The position numbers and the translations under genes were made by a program. Below are positions 30,934-40,727 of a DNA stretch of 64,000 nucleotides, piece after piece. Origin of the DNA: Chondrus crispus (Eukaryota; Rhodophyta; Florideophyceae; Gigartinales; Gigartinaceae); NCBI RefSeq assembly GCF_000350225.1, contig NW_005178942.1:40393-104392 (forward strand), read 5' to 3'. The notes under the pieces are model-generated. The model saw nothing but the letters and a program-made list of their open reading frames with translations. It did no database searches and had not been told where the DNA came from. Positions within the stretch are counted from its first letter, which is position 1. Each line of letters begins with the position of its first letter.

Positions 30934-31977
30934 TCAAAGCACACCGAAGACATCTATGTTGTGAGCAACATAGACTAGTGTACCGTCGGAAATCTGTTTT
31001 CTGCGGTTCGCGAGATATCGCGAAACCGACGCGGAGCTTGCTGGAAATCCATTTGCACCAGACTTGTCGCATGTGGATTGAATAAAGTCAACGATGCAAG
31101 CGATGAAATAGGCTTCGTCATTAGAATAGATCCCTTTATCTGGTGATACGAACCATGAGGAACCACCGACCGACTTGACAGTTGCCTTTAAGCCCTTAAT
31201 ACAAGGAACCAAGCGCCTACCAGTGTGACATGCCAAAGTGTCATATCCCATGATCTTGCGACTGCCCATGGCGCGATGGAAAGCGTGTTCGACCTTGCGG
31301 TCACAATCAGCTCCCTCTGAAGACGTAGGAAAGAAATCGGTCGTGCCATCAAACGTGATGGGTAAGTAAAACGCGTTAATGCCAGTGCTGGTGTTGAGGG
31401 CGTGAAAGAATGTCTTGAGGGTTGCTTCAGGCTCCCACAAATCCATGACGGCAGCGCCGATAAGCACGTCATATTTGCTCTTTCTAGTCTTTAAGTAGAT
31501 GAGAGCATCGCCGAGGACAAGTCGGACAGAGATGCGATCCGTGAGGGCGATCTTGCACAGCTCGACGGGATCTTTTCTTTGTGTTGCGGTGTGGTGCAAG
31601 GCAGCGATGTCCTTGCCATGGCGAGGCATGGAATATTTCGACTGCGACAGGTCGCGGTTATTTCTTGGGACCGGTTCAATTTGGAGAACTTGAGGCGCAT
31701 TTGCAAGAATGTTTTCCTGAGCAGCAAGAATGACCTCCAGCTTGACATCTACTATGGTGTATTCGACGGCCTCATGACCAGCAAAGATCTTACCGCGACG
31801 TAGCAGGCGCATAAACATGGCGCCGACACCCCCACCAACTTCGACGATGCGAAGGCGATGATGGCGGTCGCGTGCAGCATGGCGGACGACATGGGCCTCG
31901 AAGGCCTGGAGGACGGTCAAGTTGAGTGCGCGGTCGTCGACAGTGGCTTTCGCGTGGAGGTAGCGGACGTAGTCCAT
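30934..31977 (-). CDS. class I SAM-dependent methyltransferase
   Basis: An uninterrupted 347-residue frame from the ATG at 31977. Residues 43-51 (IVEVGGGVG) are motif I of the Rossmann-like methyltransferase fold, which binds the methionine part of S-adenosylmethionine. YTIVDVKLEV has an acidic residue after the second strand, as in motif II. VRLVLGDALIYL fits motif III, and YDVLIGAAVMDLWEP fits the region of motif IV. The C-terminal part (TFDGTTDFFPTSSEGADCDR) is reminiscent of small-molecule methyltransferases, but the substrate cannot be named. No signal peptide or transit peptide is obvious. It faces the G-patch gene across about 630 bases. Confidence 0.85.
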   Translation of the reverse strand: MDYVRYLHAKATVDDRALNLTVLQAFEAHVVRHAARDRHHRLRIVEVGGGVGAMFMRLLRRGKIFAGHEAVEYTIVDVKLEVILAAQENILANAPQVLQIEPVPRNNRDLSQSKYSMPRHGKDIAALHHTATQRKDPVELCKIALTDRISVRLVLGDALIYLKTRKSKYDVLIGAAVMDLWEPEATLKTFFHALNTSTGINAFYLPITFDGTTDFFPTSSEGADCDRKVEHAFHRAMGSRKIMGYDTLACHTGRRLVPCIKGLKATVKSVGGSSWFVSPDKGIYSNDEAYFIACIVDFIQSTCDKSGANGFPASSASVSRYLANRRKQISDGTLVYVAHNIDVFGVL

Positions 31978-32603
31978 GAGTGCCGAGGCTGGGCCGGATC
32001 AGATTACGGAGCAAACGGCATAGTGTAGAGAGAATAAGAAGCTAGTCTATGTCGAGGGGAGGAGTTGGCATCACGAAACTGTAGGGCAAATGCCTATCGA
32101 GATTAGGCTTGGTGAAGGCGCAAGCGGGATTCAGAACGACCCTGTTTCAAGGCTTGTGAGAGAGCAGTAGATGCGATCTGGCGTAATGAGGACTTCGGTG
32201 GTACAGTAAGGATTTCGCTGCTGACTTGCGGTTTCTGCGCTATGATTCTGTACTACTGTACCAGAAGGATAAACGCGGGCTACACGACCTTATCATGATT
32301 CGCCTTCACACGTAGATGGCATTGTTTTATTGGTTGCATATGCGCCTCCATCCGCGAGAAACCAAATGAAATTCAGGCATGCGAGTCTACAGCCATCCAG
32401 CGAGTACACATCCAGCCATCTTGTCGGAAACAGGCCGGAATCGGGATTTACAACGACTAGATCGCGATCAGCGTAGACTACGAGGCTCGTTCGGCCGACC
32501 GTCGACTCCCCTTCCCGTTCCATCCTCTGACTCTATCGACCTGACCGCATTCTCCTTCCTCCCCTTCTCTCCCGCATTCCACGGACCAAAGCCCTGCTTC
32601 AAG
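31978..32603. promoter_or_regulatory. intergenic region between divergent genes
   Basis: The spacer between the methyltransferase (minus) and the G-patch gene (plus). It has TACTGTA-type words near 32203 and 32250. The frame of the G-patch gene is open back to an ATG at 32379, but that extension has no conserved look. No clear TATA box is seen. Confidence 0.4.
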
Positions 32604-33095
32604 ATGGGGGCCGTCGGCGGTATCGGCGCGAAGCTTCTAAGCAAGATGGGATGGGAGGAAGGCACTGGACTCGGCGCACGTCGTGACGGGCGCGTGGAGC
32701 CGCTGGGTGCCGGTAAGCGCGTCGAGAAGCTGGGGATTGGTGCCGAGCGACGCCCTTTCCTAGACGCATGGTGGGAGCGAACGCTTGAGGATGCGTATGG
32801 GAAGCCCGCGGCGGATAAGGAAGTTGATCTTCTCGATGCTTGCGAGGGCAGACGGTGCAGGCCGCATGGCAGCGCGAAGCTTGCCAGATTGGAAAGACAT
32901 GACAAGCAGGCAGGCGCAGACGAAGGGTTGGAAGATGGTGCAAAGGAGGAAAAGGTGAGAAAGAAGAAGGAGAGGAGAAGGTTGAGGGAGGAAGCCAAGT
33001 TGAAAATTGCGTCTGGTGGGGTCCGCAAGTCGCGCAAGGGGAAGAAGCTCAAGAAAGAGAAAAAGAAGAGCAAGAAGAGTGATAGCCATCGATAG
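32604..33095 (+). CDS. G-patch protein with lysine-rich tail
   Basis: From the ATG at 32604 the protein has 163 residues and opens with a G-patch: IGAKLLSKMGWEEGTGLGAR, then RDGRVEPLGAGKR. G-patches bind and activate DEAH-box RNA helicases in splicing, ribosome assembly or telomere maintenance (PINX1-type proteins have an N-terminal G-patch). A conserved-looking segment (PFLDAWWERTLEDAYGK) follows. The C-terminal 60 residues are almost entirely Lys, Arg and Glu (KVRKKKERRRLREEAKLK), a nucleolar or nuclear signal. An ATG at 32379 is in frame and would add 75 residues. I chose 32604 because the domain starts there and the extra part is Ser/Pro rich without motif. Confidence 0.85.
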   Translation: MGAVGGIGAKLLSKMGWEEGTGLGARRDGRVEPLGAGKRVEKLGIGAERRPFLDAWWERTLEDAYGKPAADKEVDLLDACEGRRCRPHGSAKLARLERHDKQAGADEGLEDGAKEEKVRKKKERRRLREEAKLKIASGGVRKSRKGKKLKKEKKKSKKSDSHR

Positions 33096-33400
33096 TATCA
33101 CATTTACACTCGTCAAGTTTTGCAGTAGCGTGGCCGTCGTCTAGCGTCGCGCCAACACGCGTACCTGTTTCTCGGTTTTGAACATGAAGTTGGTTTTCGG
33201 TTCTTCCGTCATATTCAAACTCACCGCAGAGGTGTGAAATGCACTGATGAAGCGTAAACTAACTGCACAAATTTTACATGGCTCGGAGGCTCCGATCCGG
33301 GGGCAGCAAACACAATAAACGTTGTGACTGTACACATCTATCTAATCTAACCTTGCGTCTCAGCAGAAAGCGTCCGCCCGGCACCTCTCCTATTAACAAT

Positions 33401-33862
33401 TCAATGCGAGCCTAGCGGTGTGCTGTCAGCCACCTTATCTAACGCATGCCGGACCTGCACTATTCGCATCTGCACAGCCTTAGCCTTGTCACTATTACTC
33501 GCCTGTCTCGCCAGAGCGACGGCCGTAGGCGGCGTTGGGACCGCCGGTGTCATAGCACCCTCCAGCTCGCCGAAAGCTTCGGCCGGGGCGCCGGCGCTTG
33601 ACGAGACGGAGACGAGAGAACCCCTCTCCATGAGCGAGAGGGACGAAGTAGTATGCACCGACGACGAGTGTCTTGTGCGGTGCGACACGGCGCTTGTTTG
33701 CCGGGCAGCGGTAGAAGCCGTTCGGGCAGAGGATGGGCTGCGGTCTGCGCGATGGTTTGGGTTGGGGACACGCGGTACGGCGGCGACGGAGACGGAGAGC
33801 CAGCTGTTGTTGAACCAAGGGATGGAAGCAGCGAGGGCGGGTGAGTCGAGGGTTGGCGGCAT
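33401..33862 (-). CDS. possible small gene of unknown function
   Basis: A minus-strand frame of 153 residues from the ATG at 33862 (MPPTLDSPALAASIPWFNNS), preceded on that strand by a pyrimidine-rich leader like those of other genes here. The protein is Ser/Ala/Thr rich and low in complexity, with a more regular, probably helical C-terminal end (DKAKAVQMRIVQVRHALDKV). The plus strand also has a long frame here (33420-33926) that opens with a signal-like stretch, so strand choice is uncertain. The frame stays open upstream to 34114. No family is recognised. Confidence 0.35.
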   Translation of the reverse strand: MPPTLDSPALAASIPWFNNSWLSVSVAAVPRVPNPNHRADRSPSSARTASTAARQTSAVSHRTRHSSSVHTTSSLSLMERGSLVSVSSSAGAPAEAFGELEGAMTPAVPTPPTAVALARQASNSDKAKAVQMRIVQVRHALDKVADSTPLGSH

Positions 33863-36675
33863 GGCGTCGCGGGAGTTCCCAGGGCAGGGGAAAACCGTGC
33901 CGCGACGCGGATGTTCGTTTTGGTGATGCGGGTGTGAAAAGGGGGGTGGGTGGGAGGAAATGAAGGACCAGGGCTCGATGAAGCAACATCCAGGCGGCAC
34001 AGGATTTGACGCTAAAAGGGGGAACTGGGCGCGGCAGCGTGCTTGTACAACTTGTAGCGTACGCGGAAGGCAGCGGGGCTTCTTGGGGAGCAGCAACGCG
34101 GTCAGCGTGGACACGTTGCTGCAAGACTTACAGTCGGGTCTTCTGAGTGACTTGTAGGCTTGACAGGGGTGCCACGGGTGACGCTACCTCTACGAAAACA
34201 ACAAAAATAACGTAATTTTGGGCCGTTTGTCGGGCCGAAGTGTCGAGGTCTCAAGCATCACAAGTCAAGTGTGAACACTTGCATGTTCATCATATGCCAC
34301 TTATATCCTATACACGGACGTCACGCAAGTCACCAGAGCTCCGTTGCCGCCCTCTGTCCCGAGTTGAAGAGAGGCCATCATGCGTGTCCATGAAACTCGA
34401 TTACCGTACGAACATATCGTTGCATTCCTAGAATCAGTGCCCAAAAAGAATTACTGCTGGTCAAGGGGCAAAGCGACGCAATTTGTAGTTCCAAGCCATG
34501 CCTTCATAGTTTGGGTACCATTAAAGGTGCCCCCAATACGTGATGTCCTCGTCTTCGCTGACGGGGTCGCATTTCTTTGCAAGTCCGGTCAACATGGCAA
34601 TGGGGTGGACACATATTCGAGTAGGCGAGGGCTGCTGTCCTGTGCTACTGTACTGTACACTCTCCATTGTTGTAAGGTATTGCCTCCTTTCATACATAGC
34701 TCCGGCACTGTAACAACGCCGCGTGTCCCAAATCCTCCTTGCTATTGTGCAGTACGGCTTTTGCTTGCAAACGTTGGTGCAGTTGTCTGAGGTTTCAATA
34801 TACTTCAGTAACGGTAATGGCTCTTAGCGGCTTCACCATTGCAGAGGTTGCATTCTGGTTTGCTTCGCCATCGAGGGACTGCTCAGTCCTGAAGCCTTTT
34901 CTGGTTGGAGGAATAAACGATGCATCGATAGCGGGCGCATCTTCAGACGTGGGACAAATACAAAGCATGCAAAGTCATCTCTGCCTCTCCGGAAGATGAT
35001 AGGCTTGCGAATTTGGTATCGCACAGCGTTTCGCCTGGGGACCCAGCGGATCCATATTGTACAGTATACGGTACATACGTGCGCCTGGAAACAAGTATCG
35101 AGGATACGCGCATATCAAGACTTATCATACCGTGCCAAAAAACGGGCACCACAGGCTAGGTCGTACTGCGCTGGAAAGCGAATACGTACTCAACTCTCCT
35201 CGGAAGTGAGCATTGGGAGGGATGTGGCTGTAGGAGAACAATTGATGGCGATGAGAGGGTGAAGAAGGGGGCGCTGAGGGGATGAGGAGGGTGAAGAGGT
35301 GGTCGCTACAGTAAAGTTATAGAGACGATAGTGAAAATGAGGCAGCAGGCAGGCCTATAAACTTTACAACAGAGAGGGAACCGTGCAGGGCAGACATTAA
35401 ACGGAGGCAAGTGGCCGTGGCAACGAATGGGATCGCGTATGATAAAAAACTTATCATATGATAAGTTTTTACAACCATACACCCCCGTACAACCAGTGAG
35501 AACCCGGCAACGAATGCGGTTTGTTGAAAGGCATCATGTTTTCCTCCATGCCGAATCGTCGACTGCTCGGCCCATATATTTTATCAAAAACTAGCTCATG
35601 GCACTCGATCATGCGTATGATACCGTTCTATACTCAACCCTATCTTTATTCATTTTATATATAAAGGAGATGTTATACGGACAGAAGTCTGATTCTCCGA
35701 GGTGCGCGTGAACCCTCGACTACCGCACTCGGCACAGTACCAAGGGTACAGTACGGTAAACTTTATACACTCAAAGCAATAATTCACCTACTCGAGATGC
35801 CCTCACGATGGTGGACTGTACTCGATACAGTCTCATATCTGCTCTAGCTCAGCAGCAATGCCATCCTTGCCCCTTTGGAACAAATCGTGCTCGAGTGTAT
35901 CACATACTTGTACGTTCCTTGAATCCCGGACTCCTTACAAAAACCGGAAAAGCTATCACGCGAGAATATGCTAGTAGTACGGTACTATCCGAGCAATAAT
36001 TACGATGGTCCGTCTATGTTCACAAATGCGAAGATATTTTTGAGGGTTTAAACAAGGGTTGATGCAGAGCGCGGCAATACAGTCAACGGCGCTGCGACAG
36101 AAAATGGTTTCGGCGATCATTTCCGAATTGCGAGAAAGCTGACGATCTCAATGGCACAACGGATCCATAGTCGTCCGTGGCCTCAACCTAGGGCATATTG
36201 ATAGCTCTGCGATAGCTCTGTGGTCGTACGCGGTCTCTACCCCGGCTGATATCAGCCGGGGATCAGTTGGCTGTTGTGGCGAGCGAACAAAAACCCTGCT
36301 GGGTGCCCCATATGCATCTGGGGTAAGCTGAGCGCCACGAGAGCAGCTACAGTATACCAAGAGCTGATTCAATAAGGTCAAACCTGCGAGGGACTACGTA
36401 ACAGTTCATGATAAAATGTGGCAAGTGACCGTTTTTTTCTAGGCATGTCTGGTGAAAAGGCCGTATCTTACCAAGTCCTTCACCGATTTTGACTTTTTAA
36501 AGCTCAATGAACACATAAAGCGCGCATATAGCTTTACAACGGTAACGAAATCACATCATGTGTTCATTCAAGGGAATGAAGTCACTTAAATGAACCCCTT
36601 TTACAGGTCTGAATCGCATGGAACTAATTTGGCAACCTCAAATAATGGCCGTGGCCCGAAAAAAACTCTTTATTC
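33863..36675. other. 2.8 kb without a recognisable gene
   Basis: Mostly AT-rich, with many TACTGTA words (34642, 35058, 35740). It contains a perfect palindrome at 35445-35470 and a hairpin CCCCGGCTGATATCAGCCGG near 36240. Open frames are short. Confidence 0.5.
35445..35470. repeat. perfect 26-bp palindrome
   Basis: The half-site AAAAACTTATCAT is followed at once by its exact complement ATGATAAGTTTTT, without a spacer. Confidence 0.95.
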
Positions 36676-36677
36676 TA

Positions 36678-37037
36678 ACAGTCCGTTAACTACAGTATTT
36701 TAGCAAACAGAAACTATTTTGGCAACGCTCTGCTTCCCTTTTTTGCCGCACTTTTCCGGAATGCCGATGATGGGCGGCTATCGATCGATATGGAAAAGCA
36801 TATTACGTTGTAATGGCATGGCACAGCCTGGATTTTTGGCGGACCAGCGAAAGTAATGGGCTTTCGAATGGCGGTAAAAACAGAAAAGGCGCGCAGGTTG
36901 TAATCAGTCACAGAGCTACCAAGGTTAGCAAGTGGCGGGGGCGGATCTGGGTGACTCGGTTTCGGAAAAGTGCGGCAAAAAGGGGAAGCAGGCGTTGCCA
37001 AAATAGTTTCTGTTTGCCAAAATAGTTAACGGACTGT
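36678..37037. mobile_element. MITE with ~80-bp terminal inverted repeats, TA target
   Basis: A 360-bp non-coding element flanked by TA. The ends start ACAGTCCGTTAACTA on both strands and remain nearly complementary for about 80 bases, through GCAAACAGAAACTATTTTGG and a TTTTTGCCGCACTTTTCCG block. The TA duplication and long inverted repeats fit a Tc1/mariner-type non-autonomous element. Divergence between the arms is low, so it is not ancient. Confidence 0.85.
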
Positions 37038-37313
37038 TATGTCGAGATTCTCATGGCCGTTACATCGAGATCCACATGACGACCAAGTGTCATGGTGGGG
37101 TGGCTATTCTTGCGTCCCTCTCTCCCTGCCTATCGATGGTACCGTACACTTGTCGAAGTGCAGCTGCAGTATTTGTCAAACTGTAGACGCTACACTACTT
37201 CACCGTTATCTATGCCGACGGTGTATCGCACATGCTGCAGCAGTTTAGAGCTTCTGATACAGTGCCGTGGGTACTGTACACTATCTCGTCAGAATAGAAC
37301 CCTGGGGAGGGTT

Positions 37314-37822
37314 CTAGTGTCTAGACGACCGGCAATTTGCCTCATATGAGGTCAGGCTTGGCCTCATATGAGGCCGGGTTTTTTTTGCAAAAATGTATAC
37401 ATTAAATCGAAAGTTTATAAAATCAGTTTAGACACCATTTCTTTAACCAATATTCCCTCGGTAATAGCTTCCTGCAAAACATCGGGATAGCAGTTATGAA
37501 TACACAGAAATACTAAGAATCTAATATAGTTTCAACAATCGGATGATATTTTAAACAGGCGTTTTGGTTTCGAAGATATCAACAAAAAACGTTTTGATGT
37601 TCTTTAAAAAAGCTTCTTCTTTAGGTATTCTCAAAAAGCCTGGAAAGGACGTGCAGATCTCACCAAGCTCCACCCTTCCAAAGCGCAGAAGTCAACTGCG
37701 GTGGCGAGAGTATCTTTTTCCATTTTGTTCAGCTCGCACAAGTCGAGAAAAATTAAGTTGAAAAGTGACCTCATATGCGGTCAAATGGCCTCATATGAGG
37801 CCATTTGTCACCTAGACACTAG
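37314..37822. mobile_element. 509-bp MITE-like unit with subterminal palindromes
   Basis: The outermost 11 bases, CTAGTGTCTAG, are inverted exactly at the other end. Just inside each end lie copies of the palindrome CCTCATATGAGG, one per end as a perfect GGCCTCATATGAGGCC. The interior is AT-rich without a gene. The target duplication is unclear. Confidence 0.65.
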
Positions 37823-37917
37823 GATGAGAACCTCCACATTCTGAACCTGTCTTGCGGCCATTTTTTTTTGCAGCAGTGAGAAGTCGACAAGAATGCCAAC
37901 CAACTGCAAAGTGAGTA

Positions 37918-38066
37918 CAGGGGGGGACGCGCAATAGTGCTGCTTTTATTATTGCCACCCTCGAATTAGTGCCGCCAGAACCGGCAGACACGGGTCTGCC
38001 ACGTGTCATGCGCGACGTCGTCATCGCCCACTCGTCATGCGCCTCAGCTCAATTGGTGATGGCACC
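37918..38066. mobile_element. left end of a Tigger/pogo-type element, cut by element 2
   Basis: TA precedes CAGGGGGGGACGCGCAATAG, then TGC, nearly the same end as the MITE at 22581. Its right part is not seen because the LTR of element 2 begins at 38067. Confidence 0.5.
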
Positions 38067-38238
38067 TGTGGGGGAGATTTGGGGTACTGTACAGAGTACA
38101 GTACCCAGGAGTGGCCCCAGGACCAAAGCCTTCAAAAGATGATTTTATTGGTCTACGTGTACGCCAGGTGTACACGTGGACAATCTCCGTTTGAAGGGCG
38201 GCGGTCCTGGGAAGTGGAAGATGCTGGCGGCCCCTCTA

Positions 38239-40575
38239 CTCGGGGGGTGCCCCCTAAATCGCACAAGGCCATGGGCAATTGAACAACGGACAAAATGCAT
38301 AAAATCAACTGAAAATCTAACAATCAAGCCGCCGTGCCAGTATTTCGCACAAAGGGTTACTGTAAAAAGCGTCATAAGTCTGCAATGGTGGCCCGCACGG
38401 CCTAAACAGTTCCAAAAATAGCAAATGCGCGGTTTTTTGCTTGGGAAACAAAATTTGAAATCCTGAGTCGAACACCATGGCTCCCAAATGCTCATCACGA
38501 GCAATTCCAGTGTCTCTACAGATTGCCGATGGGAACATTTTTTGTTCCTTGATGGCGAACCACCACTAAGTCCAATTACTCCCTTGACCCAGCAACCATG
38601 ACAAAACGCCAGCGTCAAGAGACTCGAGAAAAACGGATGTTGGACGCCGCCTTTGTGGCGACGGACCAGGGAGTCACTCGACGACAGGCTGCTCGAATTG
38701 CGAAACTTCCACTCTCTGCGTTCCAATATCGCTTGGACCGACGCCATAGCCCTCCAACCAAAAGACGCACGCTGCTCACCGAGAAAGAAGAAAAAATATT
38801 GTAAGTGTGTTGAAGCGTTTCTCAAACCGTAGACACCCACTGACACGAGACGACCTTGCTGATACAGTAGAACTTTTGGTTCGAGCCATGCTGTTGGAAC
38901 GGCGTTCCAAGCTCCCATTTGTTAACTGTCGCCCCGGAAAGAAATTTGTTCGCCTCTTTACAGCACGCCATATTGCTCAAATTAAGCTTGGAAAGGCGAG
39001 ACCACAAGAATCTGTCCGATGGGCTGCCACAAATGCTGACCTCTTGACAACACATTTTGTGCAAATCGAAGCGCTCATGAAAGAGCACAATATAGATGCA
39101 AAACGCTTGGCAAATTTGGATGAGTCCGGATGTTCCCCGGAGCGAGGAACTGGAACTAACCGCATGTCAACCTATATTACCAGGCACACACTTCCGCAAC
39201 AACGAGCTCCCAAATTTAAAAATGTTAAGAGAGTGACAATCATGCCAGTTATATTTGCCAATGGGGATACTGCCAATCCCTTGTTTGTTGTCGAAGGCTG
39301 CTCGTTAATGTATCGTATCATCGATGTAAGCAACCGGGACGTTTGTGAGTCGCTTGCCGATTGTATTACTCGTGGTGCATACATCACAACACGCGAAGAG
39401 GTGGCTGGAATAGACAAAAAAATATTCAGAGAATGGGCTACACGGTTTGTCAAGGAGGTAGCGGACTTGACGCAGAATGGGCGTAAAGTACTCCTGCTGT
39501 ACGATGGTTACAGAAGTCACATGGGAATAGAAGTATTAGAAACACTCGAAAAGGGAGGAGTAATCGCATATACTCTTCCCTCGCACACGAGCGGGTCTAC
39601 ACAACCGCTGGATGTTGGGCTATTTGGACCAATTAAGCACCATCTAAACAAGAAAATTTGCGCTACGTCGACTACAGTAACCGCGAGTGAGCTGGACAAG
39701 TTTGACTTCCTCAAACTGATGCATGAGGCGTACGAGGCGTCGTTCACACGTGCGAATATAATCTCTGCTTTTGAAAAGGCCGGTTTGTGGCCTGTAGATC
39801 CTCACAGACTGTTAAGAACCCCACGACCATACAGTTCCGAAGACGCGTCCCGCATTTTATCAGTGAAAGAAATGGAGGAAATGCTTGAGCTAAAACGGAA
39901 GACACGGGCTCAGGGCATCGGTTTGAGACCAAAAGTTTCAAAGTGTGGCTATTTGGACACATCTAAGGGGCTGAATCTATGCAGTCAAGAGACGATGAAG
40001 CTTGTCAGAGAACAGGAGGAGAGGAAACGCAGTACGCATGCGCGAAAACTTCTTTATGCTGCAGATAAAAGTGCTCGTGAAGCGCTCCCCTTGGAGAGAG
40101 TGCGCCGAGAGCGGGTCAAGTTTGAGCAAAGGAAGCTTTGGTTTCGAGTGAAAAGGTACGGGGATCTGAACGTGATGCCAAGAACACTGAAAGTGCGTCG
40201 GAGCTTAGCGGTGAGGCGCAAGCTTGAATGCAAGGTGGCGACCGAGTCTTGTTCTTCTTTGCATTAATGAAAAATAAATGTAACGGTTTGATCTCGTCAG
40301 TTGAGATGGAATATTTCAGTTAAAAATTGTGGCTTCCGGTTATGACTCTGCGTTCAAGACAGAGTGGTATCTTGCCTCTGATTGAAGGTGAACTTGGTGC
40401 GAGGGGGACTCAATGTAAATATCACTGACGAGTAAATCGGCGTGACGCTGGAACTGGATCTGGCGCAGTTCTTTTCTGCGATGTATGAGTTGGAAAGGCG
40501 AGGTCGTGGAACGTTTCCTTCGTATTTTATTATTAAAATGTTTGATATCGTTCAGATTAGGGGGACCCCCCCGAG
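38239..40575 (+). mobile_element. pogo-family DNA transposon inserted in the LTR
   Basis: A 2,337-bp element flanked by TA at 38237-38238 and 40576-40577, the target duplication typical of Tc1/mariner/pogo. The terminal inverted repeats are CTCGGGGGGTGCCCCCTAA on the left and CTCGGGGGGGTCCCCCTAA on the right, read inward, 19 bases with two mismatches. The uninterrupted LTR at 46393 shows the original site (CCCTCTATAAGAG). It holds one transposase gene. Confidence 0.92.
38598..40267 (+). pseudogene. pogo/Tigger-type transposase, one frameshift
   Basis: The ATG at 38598 opens a helix-turn-helix of the Psq type (GVTRRQAARIAKLPLSAFQY), which binds the inverted repeats. A stop is reached at 38802-38804; the protein continues in the -1 frame from about 38805 with KRFSNRRHPLTRDDLADTVE, a stretch normally part of the second DNA-binding domain. 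So one shift breaks the frame, near an A-rich run (GAAGAAAAAATATTG). A GTAAGT at 38801 could be a splice donor, but an intron there would remove that conserved stretch. The catalytic DDD core is complete: NLDESG, VLLLYDGYRSH, and STQPLDVGLFGPIK, as in the DDE_1 (pogo/Jerky) family. The C terminus is basic. Length is about 550 residues, normal for the family. Confidence 0.9.
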
Positions 40576-40727
40576 TAGAAGAGAAAGGGGCGCGCCGCGA
40601 CACCCCGCGACAAGAGGGACAGAAAAAAAAGAACAACACCCGGACCGACCCCCCCTCTTGAAATAAACATCTCGCTTTTCTCTCTCCCCTACGCGCGCGG
40701 CCTTCCTCCCCCCTTTTCGCCGCCAAC

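Larger units (their letters stand above)
38067..40725 (+). repeat. 5' LTR of element 2, split by a transposon
   Basis: Two LTR pieces, 38067-38238 and 40576-40725, match the 3' LTR at 46226-46459 on either side of the inserted transposon. The LTR begins TGTGGGGGAGATTTGG and ends CGCCGCCA. It contains a long hairpin, GGGTACTGTAC with GTACAGTACCC. Confidence 0.9.

Noticed and set aside
33420-33926. Plus-strand frame with a signal-peptide-like start (MLSATLSNACRTC, then LALSLLLACLARA)
   Set aside because: It is the reverse complement of a better-supported minus-strand frame with a typical pyrimidine-rich leader, and the remainder has no domain. Kept only as an alternative in the minus-strand entry.
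37918-38066. A CRISPR- or satellite-like repeat reading of the GGGGGGG-rich block
   Set aside because: There is no regular repeat and spacer order; it is better explained as a transposon end.
38145-38918. 257-codon minus-strand frame across the LTR and the start of the pogo element
   Set aside because: It spans the junction between LTR and transposon and opposes the real transposase, so it cannot be an old gene.
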